DNA of 64,000 bases from Odocoileus virginianus (taxonomy: Eukaryota; Chordata; Mammalia; Artiodactyla; Cervidae): assembly GCF_023699985.2 (NCBI RefSeq), contig NC_069678.1, positions 57,583,798-57,647,797 on the forward strand. The letters are read 5' to 3'. Positions 45,633 through 56,588 of the stretch are shown in pieces. Under the pieces are notes generated by a model, which saw only the letters and a list, made by a program, of their open reading frames with translations, ran no database searches and was not told the origin of the DNA. The position numbers were made by a program, and so were the translations under genes. Numbering within the stretch: the first letter of the stretch is position 1; the number at the start of each line of letters is the position of its first letter.

Positions 45633-46241
45633 GAGTGAGTGAATGAAGTCACTTAGTGGTGTCTGACTCTTTGCGACCCCGTGGACTGTAGCCCACCAGG
45701 CTCCTCTATCCATGGGATTCTCCAGGCAAGAATACTGGAGTGGGTTGCCGTTTCCTTTTCCAGGGGATCTTTCCAACCCAGGGATCGAACCCAGGTCTCC
45801 CGCATTGCGGGCGGATTCTTTACCAGCTGAGCCACCAGGGAAGCCAAAACAGTGCCTGTGAAAAGTCGCTCAGTCATGCCCTACTCTTGGCGACCCCATG
45901 GACTACAGTCCATGGCTCCTAGAGCCCACCAGGTGCCTCCATCCATGGAATTTTCCAGGCAAGAGTACTGGAGTGGGTTGCCATTTCCTTCTCAAGGGGA
46001 TCTTCCCGCCCCGGGGATCGAACCTGGGTTTCCCGCATTGTGAGCAGACGCTTTATTGTCGGAGCCACCAGGGAATCCCAAAATGTTCCGTTGAGCCCCT
46101 TTTTTTGGGGGGTGGGGTGGGCAAGAATACCGGAGTGGGTTGCCATTCCCTTCTCCGAGAGATCTTCCTGACCCAGGGATCGAACCCAGGTCTCCCGCAC
46201 TGTAGGCAGATGCTTTACAGTCTGAGCCACCAGGAAAGTCT
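45633..46241 (-). mobile_element. Three-unit head-to-tail Bov-tA array in one target duplication
   Basis: Two full Bov-tA units (45633-45846 and about 45857-46079) are followed by a tRNA-like half unit (about 46120-46241), all on the minus strand. A G-run linker (46104-46118) precedes the half. AATAAGCCTGT occurs at 45622-45632 and 46242-46252 outside the array, and no repeats are obvious at internal joints. CpGs are well kept. Confidence 0.88.
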
Positions 46242-46252
46242 AATAAGCCTGT

Positions 46253-47149
46253 AGGTCGTACCTAATGTTTGACATCTTACAATAGCACTCCATTTCACAT
46301 AATAATCTAGTAATATGAACAAAATTCTGAATTCAATTTTTATCTTTTTGCACATTATATATAAAATGTATCATTATAGATCAAGTGAGATATTAGCATT
46401 CCTTTAACTCTTCTTTCAGGTATTTCAATATGTCATTCTTCCACTTCTGGATTGTGATTTGGCTAGAATCAGGTACTATGACTGATCCATCACAGTATTT
46501 TGTATAGAGTGCTCCTAGTCACATATGAAATGAACTAGATGGCTAGTTCATATATGCATATGTGACATCTACTTTATCTTCTTCTAATTAGAACTTAAAT
46601 TAACCTCCTAAATACCTCTCAGACCTCTGTTCTTGTTCTTATTTTGCCACAATTCAGGCCTCCAGAGCCTTTTACCAGCCTTTTAACAGCTATGAGCCAA
46701 GCCTCCTTATGCTTTACTTCGCTCAACTTCTCAGTTCATCCTGTTCTTTGCTTCCAAACCTGGAAATTTGGTTTCATTATGGATTATATAGTTGGCTGTC
46801 CATGTCCACAGGTCCCATGAGTCAACATTATAACTTCAAAAAAAAAAAATTCCAGAAAGTTCCAAAAGGCAAAACTTGAATTTGTCACATTCTGGCAACT
46901 ATGTACATAATATTTACATTTTTAACAACTATTTACATAGTGTTTACATTGTATTAGGCATTATAACTAACATAGAGCTGATTTAAATTATATAGGAGAA
47001 TATGCATATGTTGTAAGCAAATACTGTGCAATTTTATATAAGGGACCTGAGCATCTGTAGATTTGGGTATCTGAAGGAGGTAGGCAGGTGTGGCCTTGGA
47101 ACCAGCTCCCTGTGGATACTGAGGGAAGACTGTATACTCTTCAGTGTCC
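46253..47149. other. Mostly unassigned; possible L2 patch
   Basis: 46600-46760 (CAGGCCTCCAGAGCCTTTTACC, CTCAACTTCTCAGTTCATCC) may be an L2 remnant. Otherwise no call. Confidence 0.3.
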
Positions 47150-47665
47150 TCCCTCCCATAGTATAGATGTGGGTCAAGCTCCTTACAACTGCCTGTAAGT
47201 CCTTTCCCCACCCCACTCCCCTGCCCAGCTATCCTGGTTCATTGCCTCCGTTCACCTGCATTCTGTATCCAGTTACACTGAGTAGAGTACTTCCGACTTT
47301 TGGAACACCACAAGCTCTTCTCTTCAACCTTGACATGTGGATATGTATTTCCTTTTGAATGGAATACCCTTTTTCCCTCTTTGTATGAAATGCACTTTTC
47401 TCCCAGGGTGACACTTAAATATCATTTACCACATGAAGCCTTTTGCCAAGCCAAAAACTAAAACTTATTCTCTCTCCTCTACTCTTGTAGCCATCTTTCT
47501 TTCTGAATATAATATGTTTATATAGCTGTTTTTCCCATTGAACTGGAAAATCTTTGAGAGTAGCAACCTTTAAACAGGTGTAGCCTTGTCACAATGCTGC
47601 CATATAGTTAAGCCAAAATAAGAACTTTTCAATGAATGATTTAAGTAATCAATCAACAAATCTAT
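47150..47665 (+). mobile_element. Ancient L2 LINE 3' end
   Basis: TTTTGAATGGAATACCCTTT, CAGGGTGACACTTAAATATC, ATGAAGCCTTTTGCCAAGCC, GAACTGGAAAATCTTTGAGAG, then TTTTCAATGAATGATT: the L2 3' end in order. Confidence 0.7.
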
Positions 47666-48610
47666 GCTGACATTAAAGAGGTTAAATGCATGCTATAGAG
47701 GTAAGAGTCATTCAAAACAAAATTTTGGAACTATAATGTTGACAAAAAGATTTTGAGTACAATATTCTTTAAAATCATGATATGAAAAAAATAAATAAAA
47801 TCATGATATGTGGTTATATATGATATCCTCATAACTTTATTTGGAAAGAAAATGTCACCTGTAAGTGATTAAATAGTTTAATCAAATAATATCTGGCATT
47901 TGAAAATAGATAACCTGAAAATTAAATTATAAGAAGTTTCTATTTAAAAATGGGCTTATAAAGGAAACTGGCAACACTATAAAAATTAATTATAGACATA
48001 TTAAATGTACCATGGATTATTATTTTTCCTAAGTGATATTTAATTTTTGGTCTCCAATTTTCCTATTTAATTACTGCTAGTTGCAAATTTAATGAGTATC
48101 TACTTTGTTGAGAACAATACCAAAAAAACCTTATTTCAAAAGAAAAATCTATACTAAAAATGGGAAGAATTGTTAGGTTACTGATGGGGCAGGTAGAGTA
48201 ACATTCTAGTACCCTACCCTAACTGCCCTACCCCATTTACATAGTTTATGATGTGAGGGAAACTGCTAGCGATAAAGTGTCTGCTTTTACTAGCCAAATA
48301 AAAGGAATTGTCTGGTTTATTTTACCATCAATATCACAAGAATTTGAGGCATCTTTAAGTTATTAGTGGGACATTTGATCAGAAACAATCTTAGGAGACT
48401 GTCATAATATCGATCTTTTCAGAAAGAGAACTTTGATAGAGGGTGTGAATAAATGGTATCAAGATACCAGTCTTGGCAAGAGCACTTTCCTTAAGTGGCT
48501 CCAAGGTCTGTTAGGAATCCAAAATGCCTCTGCCATAGATAGTGGAGTAGAGGTTCATATTGAATCATAACCAGAGTTTCCCAGGGAAAATTATAATGCT
48601 TGAGCAAAAT
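47666..48610. other. No recognised feature
   Basis: AT-rich. AAAATCATGATATG is duplicated near 47771 and 47799. No family or exon. Confidence 0.4.
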
Positions 48611-48619
48611 AAATAAAGT

Positions 48620-48887
48620 TGTTGTTGTTCAATCACTAAGTCATGTCTGACTCTTTGTGACCCTATGGACTGCAGCATGCCAGGTTCCTCTGTCCTCCAC
48701 TATCTCCCAGAGTTTGCTCAAATTCATGTCCATTGCAACGGTGAGGCTATCTAACCATCTCATCCTCTGCTACTCCCTTCTCCTTTTGCCTTCAATCTTT
48801 CCCAGCATCAGGGTCTTTTCCAATGAACCAGCTGTTTGCATCAGGTGGCCAAATTATTGGAGCACTGGCTTCAGCATTAGTCATACT
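48620..48887 (-). mobile_element. BovB 3' end, 5'-truncated
   Basis: TTGTTGTTGTTCAATCACTAA tail to GGCCAAATTATTGGAGCACTG. AATAAAGT at 48612-48619 and 48888-48895 is a likely 8-bp target duplication. Confidence 0.93.
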
Positions 48888-48895
48888 AATAAAGT

Positions 48896-49327
48896 AGAAA
48901 GGAATATTCAAGTGTGACACATTTTTTTAACAACTGGTTAGTGTAGTCTGGCAAAATATAGTATTTAGAGCTTAAGACTAAGTTATTAATCCAGTAGGTA
49001 TTCAATAGATACTGGTTGAATGAATGAATGCTGTAATTCAAGTTGTAAATGTCCCTTGAAATAATGCACTCACTTCTCTTAAAAAAAGAAGAGAAGACTC
49101 CTAGTTGGAGAATATCCAATTTTAGGATGTCAGAGTTACATCCAATGAATACAAATTAGCCTTTCCAGTGGTTGCCAGTGAAACCTCTCACAAATTTTAA
49201 CTAAATACTCATAAAGAACAGGGGAAAAAAATGTTTGATTTTCATATTTATTGACAGAACCTTGGAAGTATTATAAAAGATCATAATGATTCTGGTTTCA
49301 GCAAATAATTGATGGTCACAGAAAGAG
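48896..49327. other. No recognised feature
   Basis: AT-rich. TTGAATGAATGAATG near 49016 may be an old LINE/SINE tail. Confidence 0.35.
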
Positions 49328-49438
49328 TAAATGGACATAACTTTGAGCAAACTTTAGGAGATAGTGAAGAACACAGGAGACTGTTAGGCTACAGTCCATG
49401 GGATTGCAAAGAGTCAAACACAGCCGAGCACCTGAACC
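49328..49438 (+). mobile_element. BovB extreme 3' end fragment
   Basis: AAATGGACATAACTTTGAGCAA, then GGCTACAGTCCATGGGATTG and CACAGCCGAGCACCTGAA. Diverged. Confidence 0.8.
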
Positions 49439-49825
49439 AACAACAGTCACTTTATCTCATGAAGAAATCCCTGCTCTCTGCTTAAAATAAAATTGGAAGA
49501 CAATGTATCCCTATCCTCTACACCTTTGTCTAGACCTTTGCTAAGAGAACCAAGACATGTAAAAACCATAAAATTTTATAGCTGCCTCTCTACCTTGGAA
49601 AGGCCACTAGCCTCCTGAGGACAAAGTGTGTTTATTTTAGATCACTGCTTAATTGATGGTGTCTGGTACCTACTTCTGTGTTTAGTAATTATATTTCAAA
49701 ACAATGAGTTATCATAAAGCATTTTTTTAGTATTATGTCTCTAATTTTAATTCTCCCTTCTCTCTGTGGACCCCACAAAGAAGTTCTGGAGAAACTTATT
49801 AGTGTAAATTAGATAATGTACTTTT
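49439..49825. other. Mostly unassigned; possible L2-like stretch
   Basis: CTAGCCTCCTGAGGACAAAGTG near 49607 resembles the L2 'agactgtgagctcc' region. Weak. Confidence 0.3.
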
Positions 49826-49827
49826 CT

Positions 49828-50017
49828 TCATGGTGTCCAATTCTTGTGATCCCATGGACTATAGCCCACCGGGCTCCTCTGTCCATGGGATTTTCCAGGC
49901 AACAATACTGTAGTGTATTGCCATTTCCTTCTCCAGGGGATCTTCCCAATCCAGGAATCGAACCCAGGTCTCCTGCATTGCAGGCAGATTCTTTACCGAC
50001 TGAGCTATGAGGGAAGC
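49828..50017 (-). mobile_element. Bov-tA SINE
   Basis: CCATGGACTATAGCCCACCG, GGGATCTTCCCAATCCAGG, AATCGAACCCAGGTCTCCTG, GACTGAGCTATGAGGGAAGC. The 3' tail is shortened. Confidence 0.94.
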
Positions 50018-50379
50018 TTTCTTTATACATCACCAATTAACCAGGCAAAATGACTGGGAGAATATTCAGTTTTAGGATGGCAGAATTATGTCCAATGAAT
50101 GCCAAGTAGACTACAAATTCTATCTAAGGAAATGAATATTCACCTGTCCCCTAGGAAATGAGGTGCTATATTAAAATATGTTTACTGTGTGGTATATCAA
50201 CCGATACTGAAGGTAGGATGTAAGTCCTCATTTGTGGTTTTCGTTGATTTCTATGGTGTATTTTAAGGCCATATGACTTAAAGCAGTAATGGAACTAGGT
50301 CCAAGATACTACTACCTCCAGGTACTTACACCTTGGTAACAAACTCTTACACAACAAACAAACAAAATACATGCATGAT
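50018..50379. other. No recognised feature
   Basis: Unassigned sequence before a large BovB cluster. AACAAACAAACAAA at about 50350. Confidence 0.4.
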
Positions 50380-50381
50380 AT

Positions 50382-52315
50382 CAGTTCAGTCACTCAGTCA
50401 TGTCTGACTCTTTGCTACTCCATGGACTGCAGCACACTAGGCTTCCCTATCCATCACCAACTCCTGGAGCTTACACAAACTCGTGTCAATTGAGTAAGTG
50501 ATGCCATCTAAGCATCTCATCCTCTGTCATCCCCTTCTCCTCCTGCCTTCAATCTTTCCCAGCATCAGGGTCTTTTCCAGTGAGTCAGTTCTTCCCATCA
50601 GGTGGCCAAAATACTGGAGTTTCAGCTTTAACACCATCCTTCCAATGAATTTTCAGGACTGATTTCCTTAAGAAGGGACTGGTTTTATCTCCTTGCAGTC
50701 CAAGGGACTCTCAAAAGTCTTCTCCAACACCACAGTTCAAAAGCATCAATTCTTTGGAGCTCAGCTTTCTTTATAGTCCAACTCTCATATCCATACATGA
50801 CCACTAGAAAAACCACAGCCTTGACTAGATGGACCTTTGTTGGCAAAGTAATGTCTCTACTTTTTAATACGCTGTCTATGTTGGTCATAACTTTTCTTCC
50901 AAGGAGCAAGCATCTTCTAATTTTTTGGCTTCAGTCACCATCTGCTGCGATTTTGAAGCCCCCCCAAAATAAAATCTCTCACTGTTTACAATGTTTCTCC
51001 ATCTATTTGCCATGAAATGATGGGACCAGATGCCATGATCTTAGTTTTCTGAATGTTGAGCTTTAAGCCAACTTTTTCACTCTCCTCTTTCACTTTCATC
51101 TACAGGCTCTTTAGGTCTTCTTTGCTTTCTGCCATAAGGGTGGTGTTATCTACGTATCTGAAGTTATTGATATTTCTCCTAGCAATCTTCATTCCAGCTT
51201 CTGCTTCATCCAGCCCAGCATTTCCCATGACATACTCTACATATAAGTTAAAAAAAGCAGGGTGACAATATACAGCCTTGGTGTACTCCTTTTCCTATTT
51301 GAAACCAGTCTGTTGTTCCATGTCCAGTTCTAACTCTTTCTTCCTCACCTGCATACAGATTTCTCAAGAGGTAGATCAGGTGGTCTGGTATTCCCATCTC
51401 TTTCAGAATTTTCCACAGTTTGTGGTGATCCTGACAGTCAAAGTCTTTGGCATAGTCAATAAAGCAGAAATAGATGTTTTTCTGGAACTCTCTTGCTTTT
51501 TCAATGGTCCAGTGGATGTTGGCAATTTGATCTCTGATTCCTCTGACTTTTCTAAAACAAGCTTGAACATCTGGAAGTTCACGGTTCACGTACTGCTGAA
51601 GCCTGGCTTGGAGAATTTTGAGCATTACTTTACTAGTGTGAGACTTCCCTGGTGGCACAGATGGTAAAGCGTCTGCCTACAATGCGGGAGACCTGGGTTC
51701 AATCCCTGGGTCAGGAAGATCTACTGGAGAAGGAAATAGCAACCCACTCCTGTATTCTTCCCTGGAAAATCCCATGGATGGAGGAGCCTGGTAAGCTAGA
51801 GTCCATGGGGTCGCAAAAAGTCGGACACGACTGAGTGACTTCACTTTCACTTTCTTTACTAGCATGTGAGATGATTGCATTGTGTGGCAGTTTGAGCATT
51901 CTTTGGCATTGCCTTTCTTAGGGATTGGAATGAAAACTGACCTTTTCTAGTTCTGTGGCCACTGCTGAGTTTTCCAAATTTGCTGGCATATTGAGTGCAG
52001 CACTTTCACAGCATCATCTTTTAGGATTTGAAATAGTTCAACTGGAATTCCATCACTTCCACTAGCTTTGTTTGTAGTGATGCTTCCTAAGGCCCACTTG
52101 GCCTTGCATTCCAGGATTTCTGGCTCTAGTTTGGTGATCACACCCGTGTGGTTATCTGGGTCATGAAGATCTTTTTTGTATAGTTCTTCTGTGTATTCTT
52201 GCCACCTCTTCTTAATATCTTCTGCTTCTGCTAGATCCATACCATGTCTGTCCTTAATTGTGCCCATCTTTGTATGAAATGTTCCCTTGGTATCTCTAAT
52301 TTTCTTGAAGAGAGA
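50382..52315 (-). mobile_element. Long BovB (about 1.7 kb without its SINE), RT and 3' end
   Basis: Minus-strand BovB from the CAGTTCAGTCACTCAGTCATG end through the C-terminal RT region, then RT fingers and palm to the MGTIKDRHGMDLAEAEDIKK region and slightly beyond (TCTTGAAGAGAG at 52304-52315). Protein blocks on the minus strand include KAREFQKNIYFCFIDYAKDF, KGVHQGCILSPC, NKASGSDGIPVELFQILKDD and YTEELYKKDLHDPDNH. Several stops and frameshifts occur (for example CVDHNK has become CQDHHK and the catalytic region is broken), so it is not functional. The upstream endonuclease domain is missing. A Bov-tA at 51641-51853 interrupts it. Confidence 0.94.
51641..51853 (+). mobile_element. Bov-tA SINE inside BovB, young-looking
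   Basis: ACTTCCCTGGTGGCACAGATGG-type start, GGGTTCAATCCCTGGGTCAGG, then GTCGGACACGACTGAGTGACT and a (TTTCAC)n tail. CTTTACTAG at 51628-51636 recurs at 51854-51862, and the flanking BovB reads through when the SINE is removed. Confidence 0.96.
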
Positions 52316-53107
52316 GGTTCTTTAGTTCTTGTTCACTTTCTACCATGAGGGTGGTGTCACCTCCATATCTGAGGTTATTGATATTTCTCCCAGCAATCTT
52401 GATTTCAGCTTCAGCTTCATCCAGCCCAGAATTTCGCATGATGTACTCTGCATATAAGTAAAATAAGCAGAGTGACAATATACAGCCTTGATGTACTCCT
52501 TTCCTGATTTGGAACCAGTCTGTTTTTCCATGTCCAGTTCTAACTGTTGCTTCTTGACCTGCATACAGATTTCTCAAGAGGCAGGTCAGGTGATTTGGTA
52601 TTCCCATCTCTTGAAGAATTTTTCACAGTGTTTTGATACACAGTCAAAGGCTTTGGCGTGGTCAATAAAGCAGAAGTCGATGCTTTTCTGTAATTCTCTT
52701 CGTTTTTTGATGATCCAATAGATGTTGGCAACTTGATCTCTGGTTCTTCTGCCTTTTCTAAATCAAGCTTGAATATCTGGAAGTTCATAGTTCATGTACT
52801 GTTGAATCCTGGCATGGAGATTTTGAGCATTATTTTGCCAGCATGTGAGATGAGTTTAACTGTGCAGTAGCTTGAACATTCTTTGGCATTGCCTTTCTTT
52901 GGGATTGGAATGAAAACTGACATTTTCCAGTCCTGTGGCTACTGCTGAGTTTTCCAAATTGGCTGGCATATTGAGTGCAGCACTTTCACAGCATTATCTT
53001 TTAGGATTTGAAATAGCTCAACTGGAATTCTATCAATTCCACTAGCTTTGTTCATAGTGATGCTTCCTAAGGCCCACTTGATTTCACATTCCAGGATGTC
53101 TGGCTCT
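52316..53107 (-). mobile_element. Second BovB segment (RT region only)
   Basis: Begins at AGGTTCTTTAGTTCTTGTTC (SLLM/LKNL coding) and ends at TCTGGCTCTAAA (LEPDILE coding). It thus repeats RT sequence already present in the adjacent 50.4-52.3 kb copy, in the same orientation. Its own 3' end is missing. Minus-strand blocks such as GKTDWFQIRKGVHQGCILS and NINNLRYGGDTTLMVES are readable. The catalytic YADD is changed to YGGD. Confidence 0.93.
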
Positions 53108-53330
53108 AAAAAGATGTCCTTTTCATTATAGGGGACTGGAAGGCAAAAGTTGGAAGTCAAGAGACACCTGGAGTAACAAGCAAGTTTGGTCTTGGAGTAC
53201 AAAATGGAGCAGGGCAAAACTATCAGAGTTTTTCCAAGAGAAAGCACTGGTCATAGGAAGCACCCTCTTCCAACAACACAAGAGAAGACTCTGCACATGG
53301 ACATCACCAATGGTCAATGCTGAAATCAGA
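53107..53330 (+). mobile_element. BovB endonuclease segment, left part of an interrupted copy
   Basis: Plus-strand AP-endonuclease-type region: KDVLFIIGDW, then VGSQETPGVTSKFGLGVQN, with frameshifts after it. It stops at TGAAATCAGA (53321-53330), where another BovB begins. The D in GDW and the following N-to-K change (GDWKAK for the usual GDWNAK) indicate damage at a conserved motif. Confidence 0.9.
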
Positions 53331-54444
53331 AAGCAAGAGAGTTCCAGAAAAGCATCTATTTCTGCTTTATTGACTATGCCAAAGCCTTTGACTGTGTGGA
53401 TCACAATAAACTGTGGAAAATTCTGAAAGAGATGGGAATACCAGACCACCTGACCTGCCTCTCGAGAAATCTGTATGCAGGTCAGGAAGCAACAGAACTG
53501 GGCATGGAACAACAGACTGGTTCCAAACAGGAAAAGGAGTATGTCAAGGCTGTATTTTGTTACCCTGCTTATTTAACTTATATGCAGAGTACATCATGAG
53601 AAACGCTGGGCTGGAAAAAGCACAAGCTAGAATCAAGATTGCTAGGAGAAATATCAATAACCTCAGATATGCAGATGACACCACCCTTATGGCAGAAAGT
53701 GAAGAGGAACTAAAAAGCCTCTTGATGAAAGTGAAAGAGGAGAGTGAAAAAGTTGGCTTAAAGCTCAACATTCAGAAAACTAAGATCATGGCATCCAGTC
53801 CCATCACTTCATGGCAGATAGATGGGGAAACAGTGGAAATGGTGGCTGACTTTATTTTTGTGGGCTCCAAAATCACTGCAGATGGTGATTGCAGCCATGA
53901 AATTAAAAGACGCTTACTCCTTGGAAGGAAAGTTATGACCTAGATGGCATATTAAAAAGCAGAGACATTACTTTGCAAACAAAGGTCCGTCTAGTCAAAG
54001 CTATGGTTTCTCCAGTGGTCATGTATGAATGGGAGAGTTGGACTGTGAAGAAAGCTGAGCACCGAACAATTGATACTTTTGAACTGTGGTATTGGAGAAG
54101 ACTCTTGAGAGTCCCTTGGGCTGCAAGGAGATCCAACCAGTCCATCCTAAAGGAGATCAGTCCTGGGTGTTCATTGGAAGGACTGATGTTGAAGCTGAAA
54201 CTCCAATACTTTGGCCACCTGAAGTGAAGAGCTGACTCACTGGAAAAGACCCTGATGCTGGGAAAGATTGAGGGCAGGAGAAGGGAACGACAGAGGAAAT
54301 GAGATGGTTGGATGGCATCATTGACTCAATGGACATGGGTTTGGGTGGACTCCAAGAGTTGGTGATGGACAGGGAGACCTGGCCTGCTGCAGTTCATGGG
54401 ATTGCAAAGAGTCATACCCGACTGAGTGACTGAACTGAACTGAA
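53331..54444 (+). mobile_element. BovB inserted into BovB (RT to 3' end)
   Basis: Starts at AAGCAAGAGAGTTCCAGAAA and runs to the 3' end CTGAACTGAACTGAA. CTGAAATCAGA (53320-53330) and CCGAAGTCAGA (54445-54455) flank it and are the duplicated endonuclease-region target (two differences). Endonuclease sequence resumes directly after, so this is a nested insertion. Confidence 0.92.
53340..54227 (+). pseudogene. BovB reverse transcriptase, broken
   Basis: RTE-type RT with readable blocks KAFDCVDHNKLWKILKEMG, GKGVCQGCILLPCLFNLYAEY, the catalytic YADD at 53668-53679, and VGLKLNIQKTKIMASSPITS. It is open from 53413 to 53943 (176 codons). A 4-bp loss just before TAGATGGCATATT then shifts the frame into a TAG. 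The downstream part (LVKAMVSPVVMYEWESW) is in another frame and ends at the shared GHLK-TGA (54225-54227). No endonuclease is attached. It would reverse-transcribe BovB RNA if whole; here it is inactive. Confidence 0.93.
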
Positions 54445-54926
54445 CCGAAGTCAGATTGATTATATTTTTTGCAGCCAAAGTTAGAGAAGCTCTGTGTAGT
54501 CAGCAAGAACAAGACTGGGAGCTGACTGGGTCAGATCATGAACTCCTTATTGCCAAATTCAGGCTTAAAATAAACAAAGTAGGGAAAACTGCTAGACCAT
54601 TGAAAGTGAAAGTGAAGTCACTCAGTTGTGTTTGACTCTTTGCGACCCCATGGACTGACTATGCCTACCAGGCTCCTCCATCCATGGGATTTTCCAGGCA
54701 AGAATACTGGAGTGGGTTGCTGTTGACCATTAGGTATGACTTAAATCAAGTCCCTTATGATTATACAGTGGAAGTGACAAACAGATTCAAGGGATTGGAT
54801 CTGATAGGCAGAGTGACTGAAGAACTATGGACAGAGGTTTGTGATATTGTACAGGAGGCAGTGATCAAGACCATCCCCAAGAAAAAGAAATGCAAAAGGG
54901 CCAAATGGTTGTCTGAGGAGGCCTGA
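54445..54926 (+). mobile_element. BovB endonuclease/linker segment, right part of the interrupted copy
   Basis: Continues the copy begun at 53107: CAGATTGATTATATTTTTTG, then LTGSDHELLIAKFRLK coding, then, after a BovA-like SINE, YDLNQVPYDYTVEVTNRFKG and IKTIPKKKKCKRAKWLSEEA. The SDH motif is the conserved C-terminal catalytic histidine motif of AP-type endonucleases and is intact. It ends in TGA at the truncation edge. Confidence 0.93.
54602..54724 (-). mobile_element. BovA-like SINE monomer (no tRNA half)
   Basis: GAAAGTGAAAGTGAAGTCACTC tail to GAATACTGGAGTGGGTTGC, only the BovA half. GACCATT at 54595-54601 and 54725-54731 flanks it, and BovB coding reads on afterwards. Confidence 0.9.
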
Positions 54927-54930
54927 CAAA

Positions 54931-56588
54931 CAAATAAATGATACTGTAAAATAGAATAATATAAAAGTGTTCATCACTATTTGCTAAGTACTATAAAATT
55001 CCTTTATTTGCTGCCTATCTATTCATGTATTATAGTATTTATTATTTTTATTATGAAAATGCTATGTCCATAGCAGATTGTAATTTACTTATAAGGAAAA
55101 TGTTAATCCAGTATTTATTCAAAAAATTTATTTTTTTGTCAACTGTATGAATTCTCTATATTATAAAACATAGTAGACTTACTACAGAGTGGGTTTGAAA
55201 ACAGGTTTTGTTAATAAGCTAAATTCTTTACAGATTCTCTGTAGTCCTGTCAGTTGCCCAATTTCCTCTCTGACTGATAGGCTCTTGGATATCATAAATT
55301 TTCAGGTAATATTTGTTGTTTGCACTACTCACAAGAAATTTAATTTTTATTATGTCTTTACCTATATTTACAGATAAAGAACTTATATCCAAAACACAAT
55401 AAGTTTCTTCCAGGTAGAGATTGGATTTTATTGTTCTGGGTCTTTAGAACCCAGTCAAAAGATTTTTATGACTCAGGAGATCTTTTATAGCTCTTTGGTT
55501 TCTAGCAAATTAGATTCTCAATAAATATTGGTTGCATTTAACAGAATGATTTTTCTCAAGCTCTTAAATAATTCTTCAGTTTCTTGATGTAGCTACAAAA
55601 TTTATATGAAAACTGAACATGTCACTGTTATAAAATATTGGTTTAAAGGCTATATTTACTCCTCCATTTTAAAAACTATATATCCAAAATATATTAATGT
55701 TTGGGATACAATGATAAAATGAAATTTTTCTAACTGGCTAACCATTGGATATAAACCATACCATATTGCCAAATATAAGAGAAGTATATTTTATATATAT
55801 ATAACATTAATAAATTATTGAAATAAAATTGTTAGCCTTTCTGTTGAACATTTTTCCATATTAACACAATACATTCCTTGAATATCTCCAAGTGTTCTTT
55901 AAATTAGGGGAAAAAAATGATTCTAATAAAATCTTTAAGGTTACAACCATACTAACTCTGTCTGTATTTTGCTGAAATAACAAAAGGTTGTTAATCTAAA
56001 AATATAAAGAGTTAGAACTAAAGCATTTTTGACTTTCCATCCAGATATGAGATACCTTGCAAACACAGCTACTCATAAAGAGTGTGCCTCTGCAGTATTT
56101 CTTTTAAATTATGAAAAAACTAAAAAACAGAAAGAAAAGTGTAAACTGACTCTATGTTAGATAATCTATTTTCTTTTCAAAGTAATGAATAAAGAAGTAT
56201 ACATGATCTAAGCTGACAGTGCCATAGTCCAATAAATATACTCACAAGGGTATCATATATCCTATCAAGCAGGATCTGTAAAACTGCCTTCTATGAATGT
56301 TTTAAATGATTTATTAAATGTCACATTTACTAACATAAGGTGTGGCTTTAGAATTGGCATTGGTACAGTATCCAGTGAGAAAATTCACTTAACCTTTTTC
56401 ACAATTATTCTGTTGTAGAATATGTATATTTTCCTCCCTACTCAATTGATGTTTCATTTTAATGTAAGTCCTATTTGATTTTTGAAGAAGTGATACATTT
56501 ACCTATTCAAAAAAAAGTACAAAGCATACTGTAGAAATTCTTTCTACTACTACCACTATCAGTTTTTCATTATCAATTCTCTTGTCTA
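54931..56588. other. No recognised feature
   Basis: About 1.65 kb of AT-rich DNA, including a short (TA)n near 55790. A CTCAATAAATATTGGTTGC stretch near 55517 may be an L2/MIR tail. Confidence 0.4.

Noticed and set aside
45633..46241. CRISPR-like array of repeats
   Set aside because: The regular repeats are SINE units about 200 bp long with tRNA-like parts, and the genome is mammalian.
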